A DNA stretch of 18,637 bases. It comes from Actinomycetes bacterium. GTDB lineage: Bacteria; Actinomycetota; Acidimicrobiia; Spongiisociales; UBA5794. The DNA lies in NCBI GenBank assembly GCA_023336875.1, contig JAMBLH010000130.1, positions 1 through 18,637 of the forward strand. Direction: 5' to 3'. Below are positions 6,597 to 13,668 of the stretch, piece by piece. Below the pieces are notes generated by a model. It was not told the origin of the DNA. It did not search any database and saw nothing but the letters and a program-made list of their open reading frames with translations. Position 1 is the stretch's first letter; the number at the start of each line of letters is the position of its first letter. The translations under genes and the position numbers were made by a program.

Positions 6597-7745
6597 ATGC
6601 GTATAGGAATTCTCACGGGTGGGGGCGATGTACCTGGGCTCAATCCGTGTATCAAGGCAGTAGTCAACCGTGTCGCCGAGCATGGCCACGAGGTGGTTGG
6701 ATTCAAGCGGGGCTGGGGCGGGCTCCTCAACTCCAATCCTGACGATCCTGCGTCGATTGCCTCGAACACAATCGAACTCGACCCACAGGTCGTCAGAACG
6801 GTTGATCGCACAGGCGGGACGTTTCTTCACACGAGCCGAACACATCCGGGAAAGGTCCGGAGCGGACAGGTACCCGACTTTCTCCTCAATACGGTCAAGG
6901 GAGAAGGGCCACACGATCTCACAACGCATTCACTCCGTGTGTTGGAGGCGCTCGGCGTTGACGTGTTGATCCCGATCGGCGGCGACGACACGCTGTCATA
7001 TGGTCTGCGAATGCATCAGGAAGGCGTCCCAGTAATCGCTATCCCAAAGACGATGGATAACGATGTCCACGGGACTGACTACTGCATTGGGTTCTCAACC
7101 GCTGTCACACGCGGTGTCGATTTCATCCACGATCTTCGAACAAGCACTGGCAGTCACGAGCGCATTGCGGTCGTGGAGTTGTTCGGACGATATTCGGGCG
7201 AGACAAGTCTCATTACTGCATACCTTGCCGGTGTCGATCGAGCGATCATCTCAGAGGTTCCCTTCGATCCGGAGAAACTCGCATGGATGCTCATGGACGA
7301 CAAGGGCAAGAACTCGTCCCACTACGCAATGATGACGATCTCTGAAGGCGCAACTCTGGCCGAAGGCGAAATGATGCTGACCGGTGCTGAGGACGCATAC
7401 GGCCACAGGAAGCTCGGCGGCATCGGTGCAGTGACGGGATCGCTCCTCACAGAAATCACGGGCGAGAGCATCATCTACCAGCAGGTTGCCTACCTGATGC
7501 GATCGGGACAACCGGATTCTCTCGATCTCATGGTTGCAACCAATTACGCCAACATGGCCGCCGACCTCGCCCTCGAGGGGTCATCAGGCAGAATGGTGGC
7601 GCTACGCGGTGGTACCTATACGAACGTGCCGATCAGCGAGACAAGTGACGGCGTGAAACGGGTTGATGTGGACGAGCTCTATGACTCGGAGAACTACCGG
7701 CCAAAGATCCGCCATGTCATGGGCAAGCCCATGTTCCTGTATTAA
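6597..7745 (+). CDS. 6-phosphofructokinase, predicted pyrophosphate-dependent
   Basis: The 382-residue PFK-A-fold enzyme phosphorylates fructose 6-phosphate, or runs in reverse, in the central glycolytic step. It has the N-terminal GILTGGGDVPGLN loop (4-16), the donor-binding GGDDTLS at 128-134, the catalytic PKTMDND at 150-156 with Asp154 as base, and the substrate-binding region VVELFGRYSGE (192-202). In ATP-dependent enzymes the two diagnostic positions are Gly (GGDGS and PGTIDND); here they are Asp131 and Lys151, the pair associated with pyrophosphate use. The start is fixed by GGAGG seven bases upstream. The gene is flanked on both sides by the intergenic repeats, and its TAA overlaps the first base of copy C. 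Fold certain; PPi preference well supported by known residue rules but untested. Confidence 0.93.
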   Translation: MRIGILTGGGDVPGLNPCIKAVVNRVAEHGHEVVGFKRGWGGLLNSNPDDPASIASNTIELDPQVVRTVDRTGGTFLHTSRTHPGKVRSGQVPDFLLNTVKGEGPHDLTTHSLRVLEALGVDVLIPIGGDDTLSYGLRMHQEGVPVIAIPKTMDNDVHGTDYCIGFSTAVTRGVDFIHDLRTSTGSHERIAVVELFGRYSGETSLITAYLAGVDRAIISEVPFDPEKLAWMLMDDKGKNSSHYAMMTISEGATLAEGEMMLTGAEDAYGHRKLGGIGAVTGSLLTEITGESIIYQQVAYLMRSGQPDSLDLMVATNYANMAADLALEGSSGRMVALRGGTYTNVPISETSDGVKRVDVDELYDSENYRPKIRHVMGKPMFLY

Positions 7746-7846
7746 CGACTAACGACCTACGACCTACGACACACGACACACGACACACGACGAAGAGTCA
7801 ACCATCGCAGAGCGAACGAAGAGAGCGGTCGTCTGTCGTAGGTCGT
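7745..7846 (+). repeat. Intergenic heptamer/core repeat, copy C
   Basis: Starting on the last base of the phosphofructokinase TAA there are six heptamers in phase: ACGACTA (7745), ACGACCT (7752, 7759) and ACGACAC (7766, 7773, 7780), then a terminal ACGAC. A core with GAGTC...CCATCG and GAGCGAACGAAGAG resembles copies A and B. The far arm ends GTCGTAGGTCGT at 7835-7846. Bases 7759-7771 and 7834-7846 are a 13-base perfect inverted repeat with a 62-base loop; the arm can also pair one heptamer earlier. No ribosome-binding hairpin follows. The rest of the gap to 7920 shows nothing but the AAAGG ribosome-binding site at 7908-7912. Confidence 0.8.
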
Positions 7847-7920
7847 CCATCAACCCTGTCCCGATCCAGATGGTCCACGAACGATGGATCACCAAGTACA
7901 CGGAACGAAAGGTACGAACC

Positions 7921-8397
7921 ATGACCCAGTTCAAGTCCGAGCTCGAGGCCGAAGCCGCAACCCCCGATCACGTCTACCGGGTGATCATCAATGTATCCCC
8001 AGCAATCGTGTGGAACGCGATCATCGACGGCGATATCACGGAGAAGTACTTCTACGGAACCCGAGTTGAATCCACATGGGAGGAGAGCGCCGAAGTCAAG
8101 TACCTACACCGAGACGGCCGTGTCGCAAGTGAGGGAGTCATCCTGGCAATCGACCCGGGCACGATGGTTGACATGACATTCCAGGCGCTCTGGGACGAAG
8201 ACCTGATCGCCGAAGGTCCCGCGAGGGAGATCTGGCGTGTCGAGGATTTCAACGGTGCTGCCAAGCTCACGATCGAGTTGTACGACACACCGCAAGGTTC
8301 CCAGACCTACAGCGACTTCACAGCGGGCTTCCCCTACATCGTGTCAGGGATGAAGACGTTCCTCGAAACAGGCGAAAGTCTTCCTGCTCCGACATGA
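7921..8397 (+). CDS. SRPBCC (AHSA1/Bet v 1-like) domain protein
   Basis: The 158-residue protein has the START/AHSA1 pattern: an opening strand VYRVIINVSPAIVWNAI, then GDITEKYFYGTRVES, several amphipathic strands, and a C-terminal helix ending in FPYIVSGMKTFLETGE. Such proteins form a hydrophobic cavity that binds small ligands or assists proteins, and many are uncharacterised. The frame is open to an ATG at 7870, but the ATG at 7921 gives the usual family length and has AAAGG eight bases upstream, so it is preferred. It stands downstream of the phosphofructokinase gene beyond repeat copy C and could still be part of its transcript. Ligand and role are unknown. Confidence 0.78.
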   Translation: MTQFKSELEAEAATPDHVYRVIINVSPAIVWNAIIDGDITEKYFYGTRVESTWEESAEVKYLHRDGRVASEGVILAIDPGTMVDMTFQALWDEDLIAEGPAREIWRVEDFNGAAKLTIELYDTPQGSQTYSDFTAGFPYIVSGMKTFLETGESLPAPT

Positions 8398-8410
8398 GCA
8401 GGGCCGAGGG

Positions 8411-8420
8411 ACGCTAGCGT
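8411..8420. promoter_or_regulatory. Ten-base perfect palindrome before the MgtC-like gene
   Basis: ACGCTAGCGT lies seven bases before the ATG at 8427, between a GAGGG (8406-8410) and the start. It may be an operator half-site or simply chance; nothing else in the 29-base gap stands out. Confidence 0.25.
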
Positions 8421-8426
8421 AGCTGT

Positions 8427-9122
8427 ATGCCCGAGTGGATCCAGGACCTCGCATCCTCAGTAGCCGTCGTCGGCGGCATCAGGGTCGCCATGGGAGCAAC
8501 GCTGGGCATAGTGCTCGGACTTGAGCGACAGAGATCCAACAAGGACGCCGGTCTCAGAACCTACGCTCTCGTCGCGGCCGGTTCTGCACTATTCACGGTC
8601 CTCTCAATCGAAGGATTCCCTGGTGCTGACACGTCACGAGTCGCTGCCCAAATCGTGACAGGTATCGGTTTCCTCGGAGCAGGCCTCATCTTCCGACAGG
8701 GTGCAAGCGTTCAGGGCCTCACCACGGCTGCGGGACTATGGTCCGTCGCAGCGATCGGCATGGCTGTTGGCACTGGCCTCTGGGGTCTCGGGATCGTGGT
8801 CACGGTGATCGTGCTTCTCGTGCTCAAGGTCTCGGACAAGTACTCAACGCAACTGCGATCTCAGGCGCTCAGGCATGCCCAGTGGTCGGTCAGGCTCACG
8901 GTGGACGACCCAGCAACCATCCACGACATCAGGGACATCGTGACCGATCTCGCGCCCACGGCATCAAAGGTACTCCCCGACATAGGGCACTGGGCCGTTG
9001 GACAGAAGAAGGGGCTGCCGACGATCACGTTGATCCTCAACGACGAGGAACTCAACCAACTTCTCCCACTGTTCGAATCTCACGTCGGCATCTCGAAGAT
9101 CCGGATTCAGGAATCTTCCTGA
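8427..9122 (+). CDS. MgtC/SapB-family inner-membrane protein
   Basis: The 231-residue protein has four or five hydrophobic helices in its first 140 residues and the conserved family blocks GIVLGLERQRSNKDAGLRTY, then DTSRVAAQIVTGIGFLGAGL and IFRQGASVQGLTTAAGLWSV. A soluble C-terminal domain (about 150-231) is predicted to be ACT-like, as in full-length MgtC relatives. The family is linked to growth at low magnesium, control of membrane F1Fo ATPase and intracellular survival in pathogens; in free-living bacteria its role is unclear. It lies between the SRPBCC gene and the Ugp-type transporter in the same direction, but a weak promoter-like sequence after it suggests the transporter may be transcribed separately. 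Confidence 0.9.
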   Translation: MPEWIQDLASSVAVVGGIRVAMGATLGIVLGLERQRSNKDAGLRTYALVAAGSALFTVLSIEGFPGADTSRVAAQIVTGIGFLGAGLIFRQGASVQGLTTAAGLWSVAAIGMAVGTGLWGLGIVVTVIVLLVLKVSDKYSTQLRSQALRHAQWSVRLTVDDPATIHDIRDIVTDLAPTASKVLPDIGHWAVGQKKGLPTITLILNDEELNQLLPLFESHVGISKIRIQESS

Positions 9123-9144
9123 GTTGGCATGCAGCCCTCTTCTG

Positions 9145-9174
9145 TTGGACGAGCTGCAGCGACATGTCTATGGT
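9145..9174 (+). promoter_or_regulatory. Possible promoter for the Ugp-type operon
   Basis: TTGGAC (9145-9150) and TATGGT (9169-9174) are 18 bases apart and lie upstream of the preferred GTG start at 9208. They resemble housekeeping -35 and -10 boxes only loosely. The stretch 9123-9207 between the MgtC-like stop and this start holds no other recognisable element. Confidence 0.28.
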
Positions 9175-9207
9175 GCCGTGACGCCGAAGCACTCCGAAGA
9201 GAGTTCA

Positions 9208-10146
9208 GTGACCACTACATCCATCAAGCCGCAGGAAACGCCGGACACGGCTCCAAAGGCGCGGAAACCGACGTGGCGCCACTCTGGCAAAGCGTTCCTC
9301 TTCGTCCTGCCCACGTTCCTCGTTCTCGGTGTCTTCGTCTACTTCCCGATTATCGAGTCGTTCCGCCTCAGCCTCAACCGTGTTGCACCGTTCGGCGGGA
9401 AGGAAATCTTCGTTGGCTTGAACAACTACACGCGATTGTTGAGCAGCCCACAGTTCTGGGGCACCGTCAAGGTATCCATATTCTTCATGGTCGGCACCGT
9501 CGTGTTCGCGATCGGGTTCGCAGTTGCCATAGCGATTCTGTTGTCGATCCCGCTGAAGCGCTTCAGTTGGTACTACCGCACCGCCATCTTCATTCCCGTC
9601 GTCATCTCCAGTGCAATCGCGGGCGTGCTGTTTCGACTGTTGTACAACCCGGTCGTTGGCTTCTTCAATTACTGGTTGAGCCTCATAGGTATTGATGGGC
9701 CGAATTGGCTGACATCGAGCACGTGGTCACTGGTGGCGGTCACGATCACTGTTGTGTGGCGTCAGCTCGGATTCAACGTGATCATCGCCCTCGCTGGTAT
9801 CCAACAGATCGATGCACAGCTCTATGAAGCTGCGAAGGTCGACGGAGCCGGTGCGATGAGACGTATTTGGCACGTCACGCTTCCGATGCTCACTCCCACT
9901 CTCTTCTTTCTTCTCGTCGTCAACGTGATCACGAGCCTCCAGGCATTCGGAGAGATCAACATCCTGACCGATGGTGGGCCGGGTAAAGCCACGACGAATA
10001 TCGTCTACCAAGTATTCGTCGATGGCTTCGTCGGTACGCATTTCGTTGGGCGCGCGTCGGCCCAGGCATTCCTTTTGGCCCTGCTGATCATCGGTATCTC
10101 CATTGCACAGTTCAAGGGTTTCAGTAAGAAAGTGCACTACCAATGA
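9208..10146 (+). CDS. ugpA: ABC transporter permease, UgpA-like (glycerol-3-phosphate/glycerophosphodiester type)
   Basis: This 312-residue permease has six predicted transmembrane helices, beginning with GKAFLFVLPTFLVLGVF, and the cytoplasmic coupling-loop signature EAAKVDGAGAMRRIWHVTLP starting at residue 207, where the ATPase docks. It belongs to the MalF/UgpA group of carbohydrate-type importers. Substrate assignment rests on the clearly UgpB-like binding protein two genes downstream. The frame is open back to a TTG at 9124 and a GTG at 9178; the GTG at 9208 is preferred because it has a purine-rich GAAGAGAG upstream and gives a normal N-terminus. Its stop overlaps the ATG of the next permease (ATGA), showing coupled translation. 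The symbol is by similarity. Confidence 0.87.
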   Translation: MTTTSIKPQETPDTAPKARKPTWRHSGKAFLFVLPTFLVLGVFVYFPIIESFRLSLNRVAPFGGKEIFVGLNNYTRLLSSPQFWGTVKVSIFFMVGTVVFAIGFAVAIAILLSIPLKRFSWYYRTAIFIPVVISSAIAGVLFRLLYNPVVGFFNYWLSLIGIDGPNWLTSSTWSLVAVTITVVWRQLGFNVIIALAGIQQIDAQLYEAAKVDGAGAMRRIWHVTLPMLTPTLFFLLVVNVITSLQAFGEINILTDGGPGKATTNIVYQVFVDGFVGTHFVGRASAQAFLLALLIIGISIAQFKGFSKKVHYQ

Positions 10147-11051
10147 CAACCGCAGACATGACCGCAGCAGACGCGCAATCGACACCGCTCACAGTCGAAC
10201 TGGAGCACGATGCCGAGCCTACGAAACGCCGATTCGGCGAGCTGCCCATCCACCTCAGCCTATTGATTATCGGATTGATCATCGCGGTGCCGATCATCGT
10301 CGCGTTCTTCATGAGCTTCACCCCTCTCCCTGAGATCGTCGGAAGGTCGGATCCAAAGATCCTGCCCGATACCTGGACATTGGAAAACTACGACAAAGCA
10401 TGGAGGGCATCACCTTTCCCTCGATACATGCTCAACAGCTTCATCCAGACAGGCGTGATCACTATTGCGCAGGTTCTGCTGAGCATCCTCGCTGGGTTCG
10501 CGTTTGCAATGTTTGAGTTTCGCGGGAAAGCCATCCTCTTCTCGATCCTCATAGGAAGCCTTATCATTCCCTTCGAGCTGACCTTCATTCCAAACTTCCT
10601 GCTCGTGAGCGATCTCGGTCTCGCCAATACGTATGCAGGGCTGACGATCCCGTTCCTGGCGAGTGCGTTCGGCGTCTTCATGATGCGCCAGTTCTTCATG
10701 TCGATTCCACGCGATCTCTACGACGCTGCAAAGATCGATGGTGCAAGCGATTGGTTCTACCTCTGGCGCATCATGGTGCCCCTGTCAAAGGGTGCAATAT
10801 CGGCGTTCACGATCTTTGCTTTCCTTGCGGCATGGAACCAGTATCTGTGGCCTCTGGTCATCACGAACGAAGAATCCATGAGAACCGCACAGATCGGGCT
10901 TCGATTCTTCCTGGTGAACCAGGAGCGAGCTACCGACTGGGGAGCGATAATGGCGGGCGCTATGATCGTTATGATCCCAACTCTCATTGTTTTCCTTGTG
11001 GCACAGCGACAGCTGGTCAAGGGGATCGCTATGACCGGACTCAAGGGATAA
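10143..11051 (+). CDS. ugpE: ABC transporter permease, UgpE-like
   Basis: This 302-residue second permease overlaps the first by four bases. After a ~35-residue charged N-terminus there are six predicted helices starting LSLLIIGLIIAVPIIVAFF, and an EAA-type loop, here DAAKIDGASDWFYLWRIMVP, from residue 194, with Asp in place of the first Glu. The C-terminus ends RQLVKGIAMTGLKG, a typical MalG/UgpE ending. With the upstream permease it should form the membrane channel. No gene for the ATPase (UgpC) is seen in the window; in actinobacteria one ATPase often serves several such importers, so an ATPase encoded elsewhere is likely. Confidence 0.88.
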   Translation: MTTADMTAADAQSTPLTVELEHDAEPTKRRFGELPIHLSLLIIGLIIAVPIIVAFFMSFTPLPEIVGRSDPKILPDTWTLENYDKAWRASPFPRYMLNSFIQTGVITIAQVLLSILAGFAFAMFEFRGKAILFSILIGSLIIPFELTFIPNFLLVSDLGLANTYAGLTIPFLASAFGVFMMRQFFMSIPRDLYDAAKIDGASDWFYLWRIMVPLSKGAISAFTIFAFLAAWNQYLWPLVITNEESMRTAQIGLRFFLVNQERATDWGAIMAGAMIVMIPTLIVFLVAQRQLVKGIAMTGLKG

Positions 11052-11111
11052 CTGCCTTCGAGTCCTACCACGGAAAGAGAAAAAGACGGAAATTGATGAA
11101 GGAAGGTACCC

Positions 11112-12548
11112 ATGAGACGCACTCTCAAAATGTTCGTTCTGCTCTTGGCATTTGCGCTTGTCGCAGCTGCCTGTAGCAGCAGCGACGACAGCTCGGACAC
11201 AACAGTCGCATCAGGCGGCACAGAGACAACAGTCGCATCAGGCGGCACAGAGACAACAGTCGCATCAGGCGGCACAGAGACAACAGTCGCATCAGGCGGA
11301 GACGCCGTCGAGGTCACATTCTGGCACGCAATGGCAGATGACCTCGGCGCAGTAGTCGATGGGCTCGTCGACGAGTACAACAGCTCTCAGAGCGCCGTAC
11401 ACGTAACGTCGACATTCCAGGGATCGTACGACGACACGTTCAACGCGTTCACGGCAGCACTCCAAGCAGGTACTGCACCGAATATCGTTCAGAACTTCGA
11501 TCTTGCGTCACAGACGATGATCGACACGGGAGCGTTGCTACCGGCGTATCAGGTCATGCCTGAGGGACAGGCTGACACCTTCATCCCTGCAGCGCGCGAT
11601 TACTACTCGGATGAGAACGGCATGGTCGCGTTGGCATTCAACAGCTCAACACCGATCGTGTACTACAACGCGGAGAAGTTCGCTGATGCTGGTCTTGAGG
11701 CACCCGCGGATGACTGGAACTTCTCCGACTTCGCGGCGACATGTGATGCCCTCGAAGCGGCAGGCACGGAGTTCTGTGTGACGTTCGGACAGGTTGGCTG
11801 GTACTTCGAGCAGATCCTCGCCAACAGCGGTGGGCTCTACTTCGACAACGACAATGGTCGTACCGGTCGTGCAACCGAAGCAATGTTCAACGATGCCACG
11901 GGCGTTGAGGTCTTCACGTTCCTCACCGGTCTCATCGCTGACGGACATGCTCCGAACCTTGGAAACACATGGTCAGACACTGACAGCGTCTTCTTCGCAG
12001 GCGATGCTGCCATGATCTTCGACTCGACATCGGGCACTCGCGGATTCCAGGACAACGCTGGATTCGAGGTGGAGACGGCATACATCCCGCACAGCGACTC
12101 GAGCGAACGCAACGGCGTCGTGATCGGTGGAGCTGCGTTGTGGCTGGTCGACTCTGATGACCCAGTAACGAATGCTGCATCGTGGGACTTTATGAACTTC
12201 ATGGTTCAGGAGGACCCACAGGTTGTGTGGCACGTTGGCACGGGCTACTTCCCTGTCCTGTCATCGCTCATGACCGATACACCTCCAGAGCTGGCTGAGT
12301 TCTGGGTCGAGAATCCGAATTTCGTGACCGCTATTGAGCAACTGGCGACCACGAAGACCGAGATCAACGGTGAACCCAACTATGCGGTTCTTGGTGGCCG
12401 GTCTGGTCCTTCACCTGAGATCCGTCGACTCGTCGTCGAGGCCTACAGCGCAGTGCTTGACGGAGGAGCTACTCCTCAAGAAGCTCTGGACGCCGTAGCC
12501 GAGCAGGTGAAGACGATCCTGGCCGACTACAACGCGTTCTTCGAATAA
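11112..12548 (+). CDS. ugpB: UgpB-like substrate-binding lipoprotein
   Basis: This 478-residue lipoprotein has a signal peptide ending LVAAAC (lipid-modified Cys21). A flexible linker, roughly residues 22-63, contains four copies of TTVASGG (three complete TTVASGGTE units). A periplasmic-binding-protein domain follows. Segments strongly recall E. coli UgpB: VTFWHAM (68-74), YYSDENG then FNSSTPIVYYN (176-186), VVIGGAALWLV, WHVGTGYFPV and the C-terminal SGPSPEIRRLVVEAY. UgpB binds sn-glycerol-3-phosphate and glycerophosphodiesters such as glycerophosphocholine. GGAAGG at 11101-11106 is five bases before the ATG. It follows ugpE by 60 bases and precedes a strong hairpin that may stabilise or terminate the message, which suits a protein needed in excess over the permeases. 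Confidence 0.9.
   Translation: MRRTLKMFVLLLAFALVAAACSSSDDSSDTTVASGGTETTVASGGTETTVASGGTETTVASGGDAVEVTFWHAMADDLGAVVDGLVDEYNSSQSAVHVTSTFQGSYDDTFNAFTAALQAGTAPNIVQNFDLASQTMIDTGALLPAYQVMPEGQADTFIPAARDYYSDENGMVALAFNSSTPIVYYNAEKFADAGLEAPADDWNFSDFAATCDALEAAGTEFCVTFGQVGWYFEQILANSGGLYFDNDNGRTGRATEAMFNDATGVEVFTFLTGLIADGHAPNLGNTWSDTDSVFFAGDAAMIFDSTSGTRGFQDNAGFEVETAYIPHSDSSERNGVVIGGAALWLVDSDDPVTNAASWDFMNFMVQEDPQVVWHVGTGYFPVLSSLMTDTPPELAEFWVENPNFVTAIEQLATTKTEINGEPNYAVLGGRSGPSPEIRRLVVEAYSAVLDGGATPQEALDAVAEQVKTILADYNAFFE
11199..11299 (+). repeat. Perfect 27-base tandem repeat inside the ugpB-like gene
   Basis: Three identical 27-base units (11199-11225, 11226-11252, 11253-11279) are followed by 20 bases of a fourth. 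Each unit encodes nine residues of the Thr/Gly-rich linker between the lipid anchor and the binding domain. Identity at every base, including third codon positions, points to recent duplication or ongoing slippage. The period is a multiple of three, so copy changes keep the frame. Confidence 0.95.
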
Positions 12549-12569
12549 GCAGACGAACCCGTAGTACGC

Positions 12570-12602
12570 AGTCGGTTGGCGGCACTATGCCGCCAACCGA
12601 CT
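12570..12602 (+). terminator. Strong 15-base-pair hairpin after the ugpB-like gene, enclosing the next start codon
   Basis: AGTCGGTTGGCGGCA at 12570-12584 and its exact complement at 12588-12602 flank the three-base loop CTA. No T-run follows, so it is not a textbook intrinsic terminator; it could be a U-less terminator or an mRNA-stabilising structure at the 3' end of the binding-protein message. The ATG at 12587, the best start for the next gene, begins in the last loop base. Confidence 0.75.
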
Positions 12603-13663
12603 CGCGTCTTAGGCTTCAATTGATATGCCTCGGTGCCATATCCGCTGCATTGATGGCAGGGTGCAGCGCGGCCGGAACAGACACAACGTCGACACTGGCC
12701 CCACCGTCGACAGCGGTATCAACAACGACCACCACCATCCCTGAACTCTCCCCCGACGTGCTCGACATCCAGGGTCATCGCGGTGCCAGAGGACTTCAGC
12801 CGGAGAACACACTCCCTGCGTTCGAGACTGCGCTTGACATCGGCGTGACTACCCTCGAATTCGACCTTCATTTCACCGCTGATGATGATGTGGTCGTCTG
12901 GCACGATGCCACCATCGATCCGGCCAAATGCGGACTGTCCGCCAGCGCTCCCGATGGGGTGCCAGATCCCGACGACGCGACCACAGCTGACGAGGATCTC
13001 ATGATCCGCAGTCTCACAACGGCACAACTCGCCCACTACCGTTGCGACCGAAATCCGAACCCCGCGAGGTTCCCAGACCAAACGACCGATACGACTGCTC
13101 TGGCAGGCGACGACTACTCGATCGTGACGCTTGAGAAGCTCTTGGACTTCGTTGCGACGTACGCCGATTCGAATGCAAAGACAGATGAACAGCGCACCAG
13201 CGCCTCTGTTGTCTTCCTCAACATGGAGACGAAACGGAAGCCGAAGACCCCGGAGACCATCGACGACGGTTTCGACGGAGTCAACGCTGGTCCTTTCGAG
13301 CTAGCGATACTGGAGATCATCGCGGAGCGTGGACTGGAGGAACGGGTCATCCTCCAGAGCTTTGACCACCGCTCCCTGTGGTCCGTACACCAGCAGAATC
13401 CGACACTCAGACTCGCCGCCCTCTCCAAGGGTGTATCGGTCGACTTCGAGGACATCGCCGTCCGGGGTGCATCGATTTGGTCATCCGATTACAACGACGT
13501 AAACGAAGGTACCCTCGATGCAGCGCACCGCGCTGGATTGGAGGTGATCCCGTGGACAGTGAACGATCCCGATCTGATGGACCGCCTCGTGGAGCTCGGA
13601 GTGGACGGCCTCATCACCGATCGACCCGATGTGGCGCCTTCGAACGCCGAGTCCGACGGTTGA
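12587..13663 (+). CDS. Secreted glycerophosphodiester phosphodiesterase lipoprotein
   Basis: The 358-residue protein has an n-region with two arginines, a hydrophobic stretch and a lipobox LMAGC (lipidated Cys26), then a Thr/Ser-rich linker to about residue 52. The GDPD domain starts at IQGHRGARGLQPENTLPAF: His64, Arg65 and Glu73, followed by Glu91 and Asp93 in EFDLHF, and His106 in WHD, match the catalytic and metal-binding set. It should cleave glycerophosphodiesters to glycerol-3-phosphate and an alcohol outside the membrane, feeding the upstream transporter; E. coli ugpQ is in the same operon but cytosolic. The domain carries an insertion around 112-170 with two extra cysteines. The ATG at 12587 lies in a hairpin loop; a TTG at 12620 would leave a signal peptide without positive charge, so 12587 is kept. 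Confidence 0.9.
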   Translation: MPPTDSRLRLQLICLGAISAALMAGCSAAGTDTTSTLAPPSTAVSTTTTTIPELSPDVLDIQGHRGARGLQPENTLPAFETALDIGVTTLEFDLHFTADDDVVVWHDATIDPAKCGLSASAPDGVPDPDDATTADEDLMIRSLTTAQLAHYRCDRNPNPARFPDQTTDTTALAGDDYSIVTLEKLLDFVATYADSNAKTDEQRTSASVVFLNMETKRKPKTPETIDDGFDGVNAGPFELAILEIIAERGLEERVILQSFDHRSLWSVHQQNPTLRLAALSKGVSVDFEDIAVRGASIWSSDYNDVNEGTLDAAHRAGLEVIPWTVNDPDLMDRLVELGVDGLITDRPDVAPSNAESDG

Positions 13664-13668
13664 CGACG

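Noticed and set aside
7745..7791. Heptamer arrays as a CRISPR
   Set aside because: Units are seven bases and contiguous, with no spacers and no cas genes nearby.
9124..9207. TTG or upstream GTG start for the UgpA-like permease
   Set aside because: Both lack a ribosome-binding site and add a segment unlike permease N-termini; the GTG at 9208 is better, though not proven.
10757..11380. 207-codon open frame on the minus strand containing VSVPPDATV repeats
   Set aside because: The repeats are the antisense reading of the 27-base tandem array in the binding-protein gene.
12570..12602. Hairpin as a classic rho-independent terminator
   Set aside because: The stem is very strong but no T-run follows, so termination is only one of the possible roles.
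13378..13668. N-terminal extension of the large lipoprotein frame
   Set aside because: It overlaps the well-supported phosphodiesterase gene, is Arg-rich shadow sequence, and the lipoprotein signal peptide begins at the GTG at 13669.
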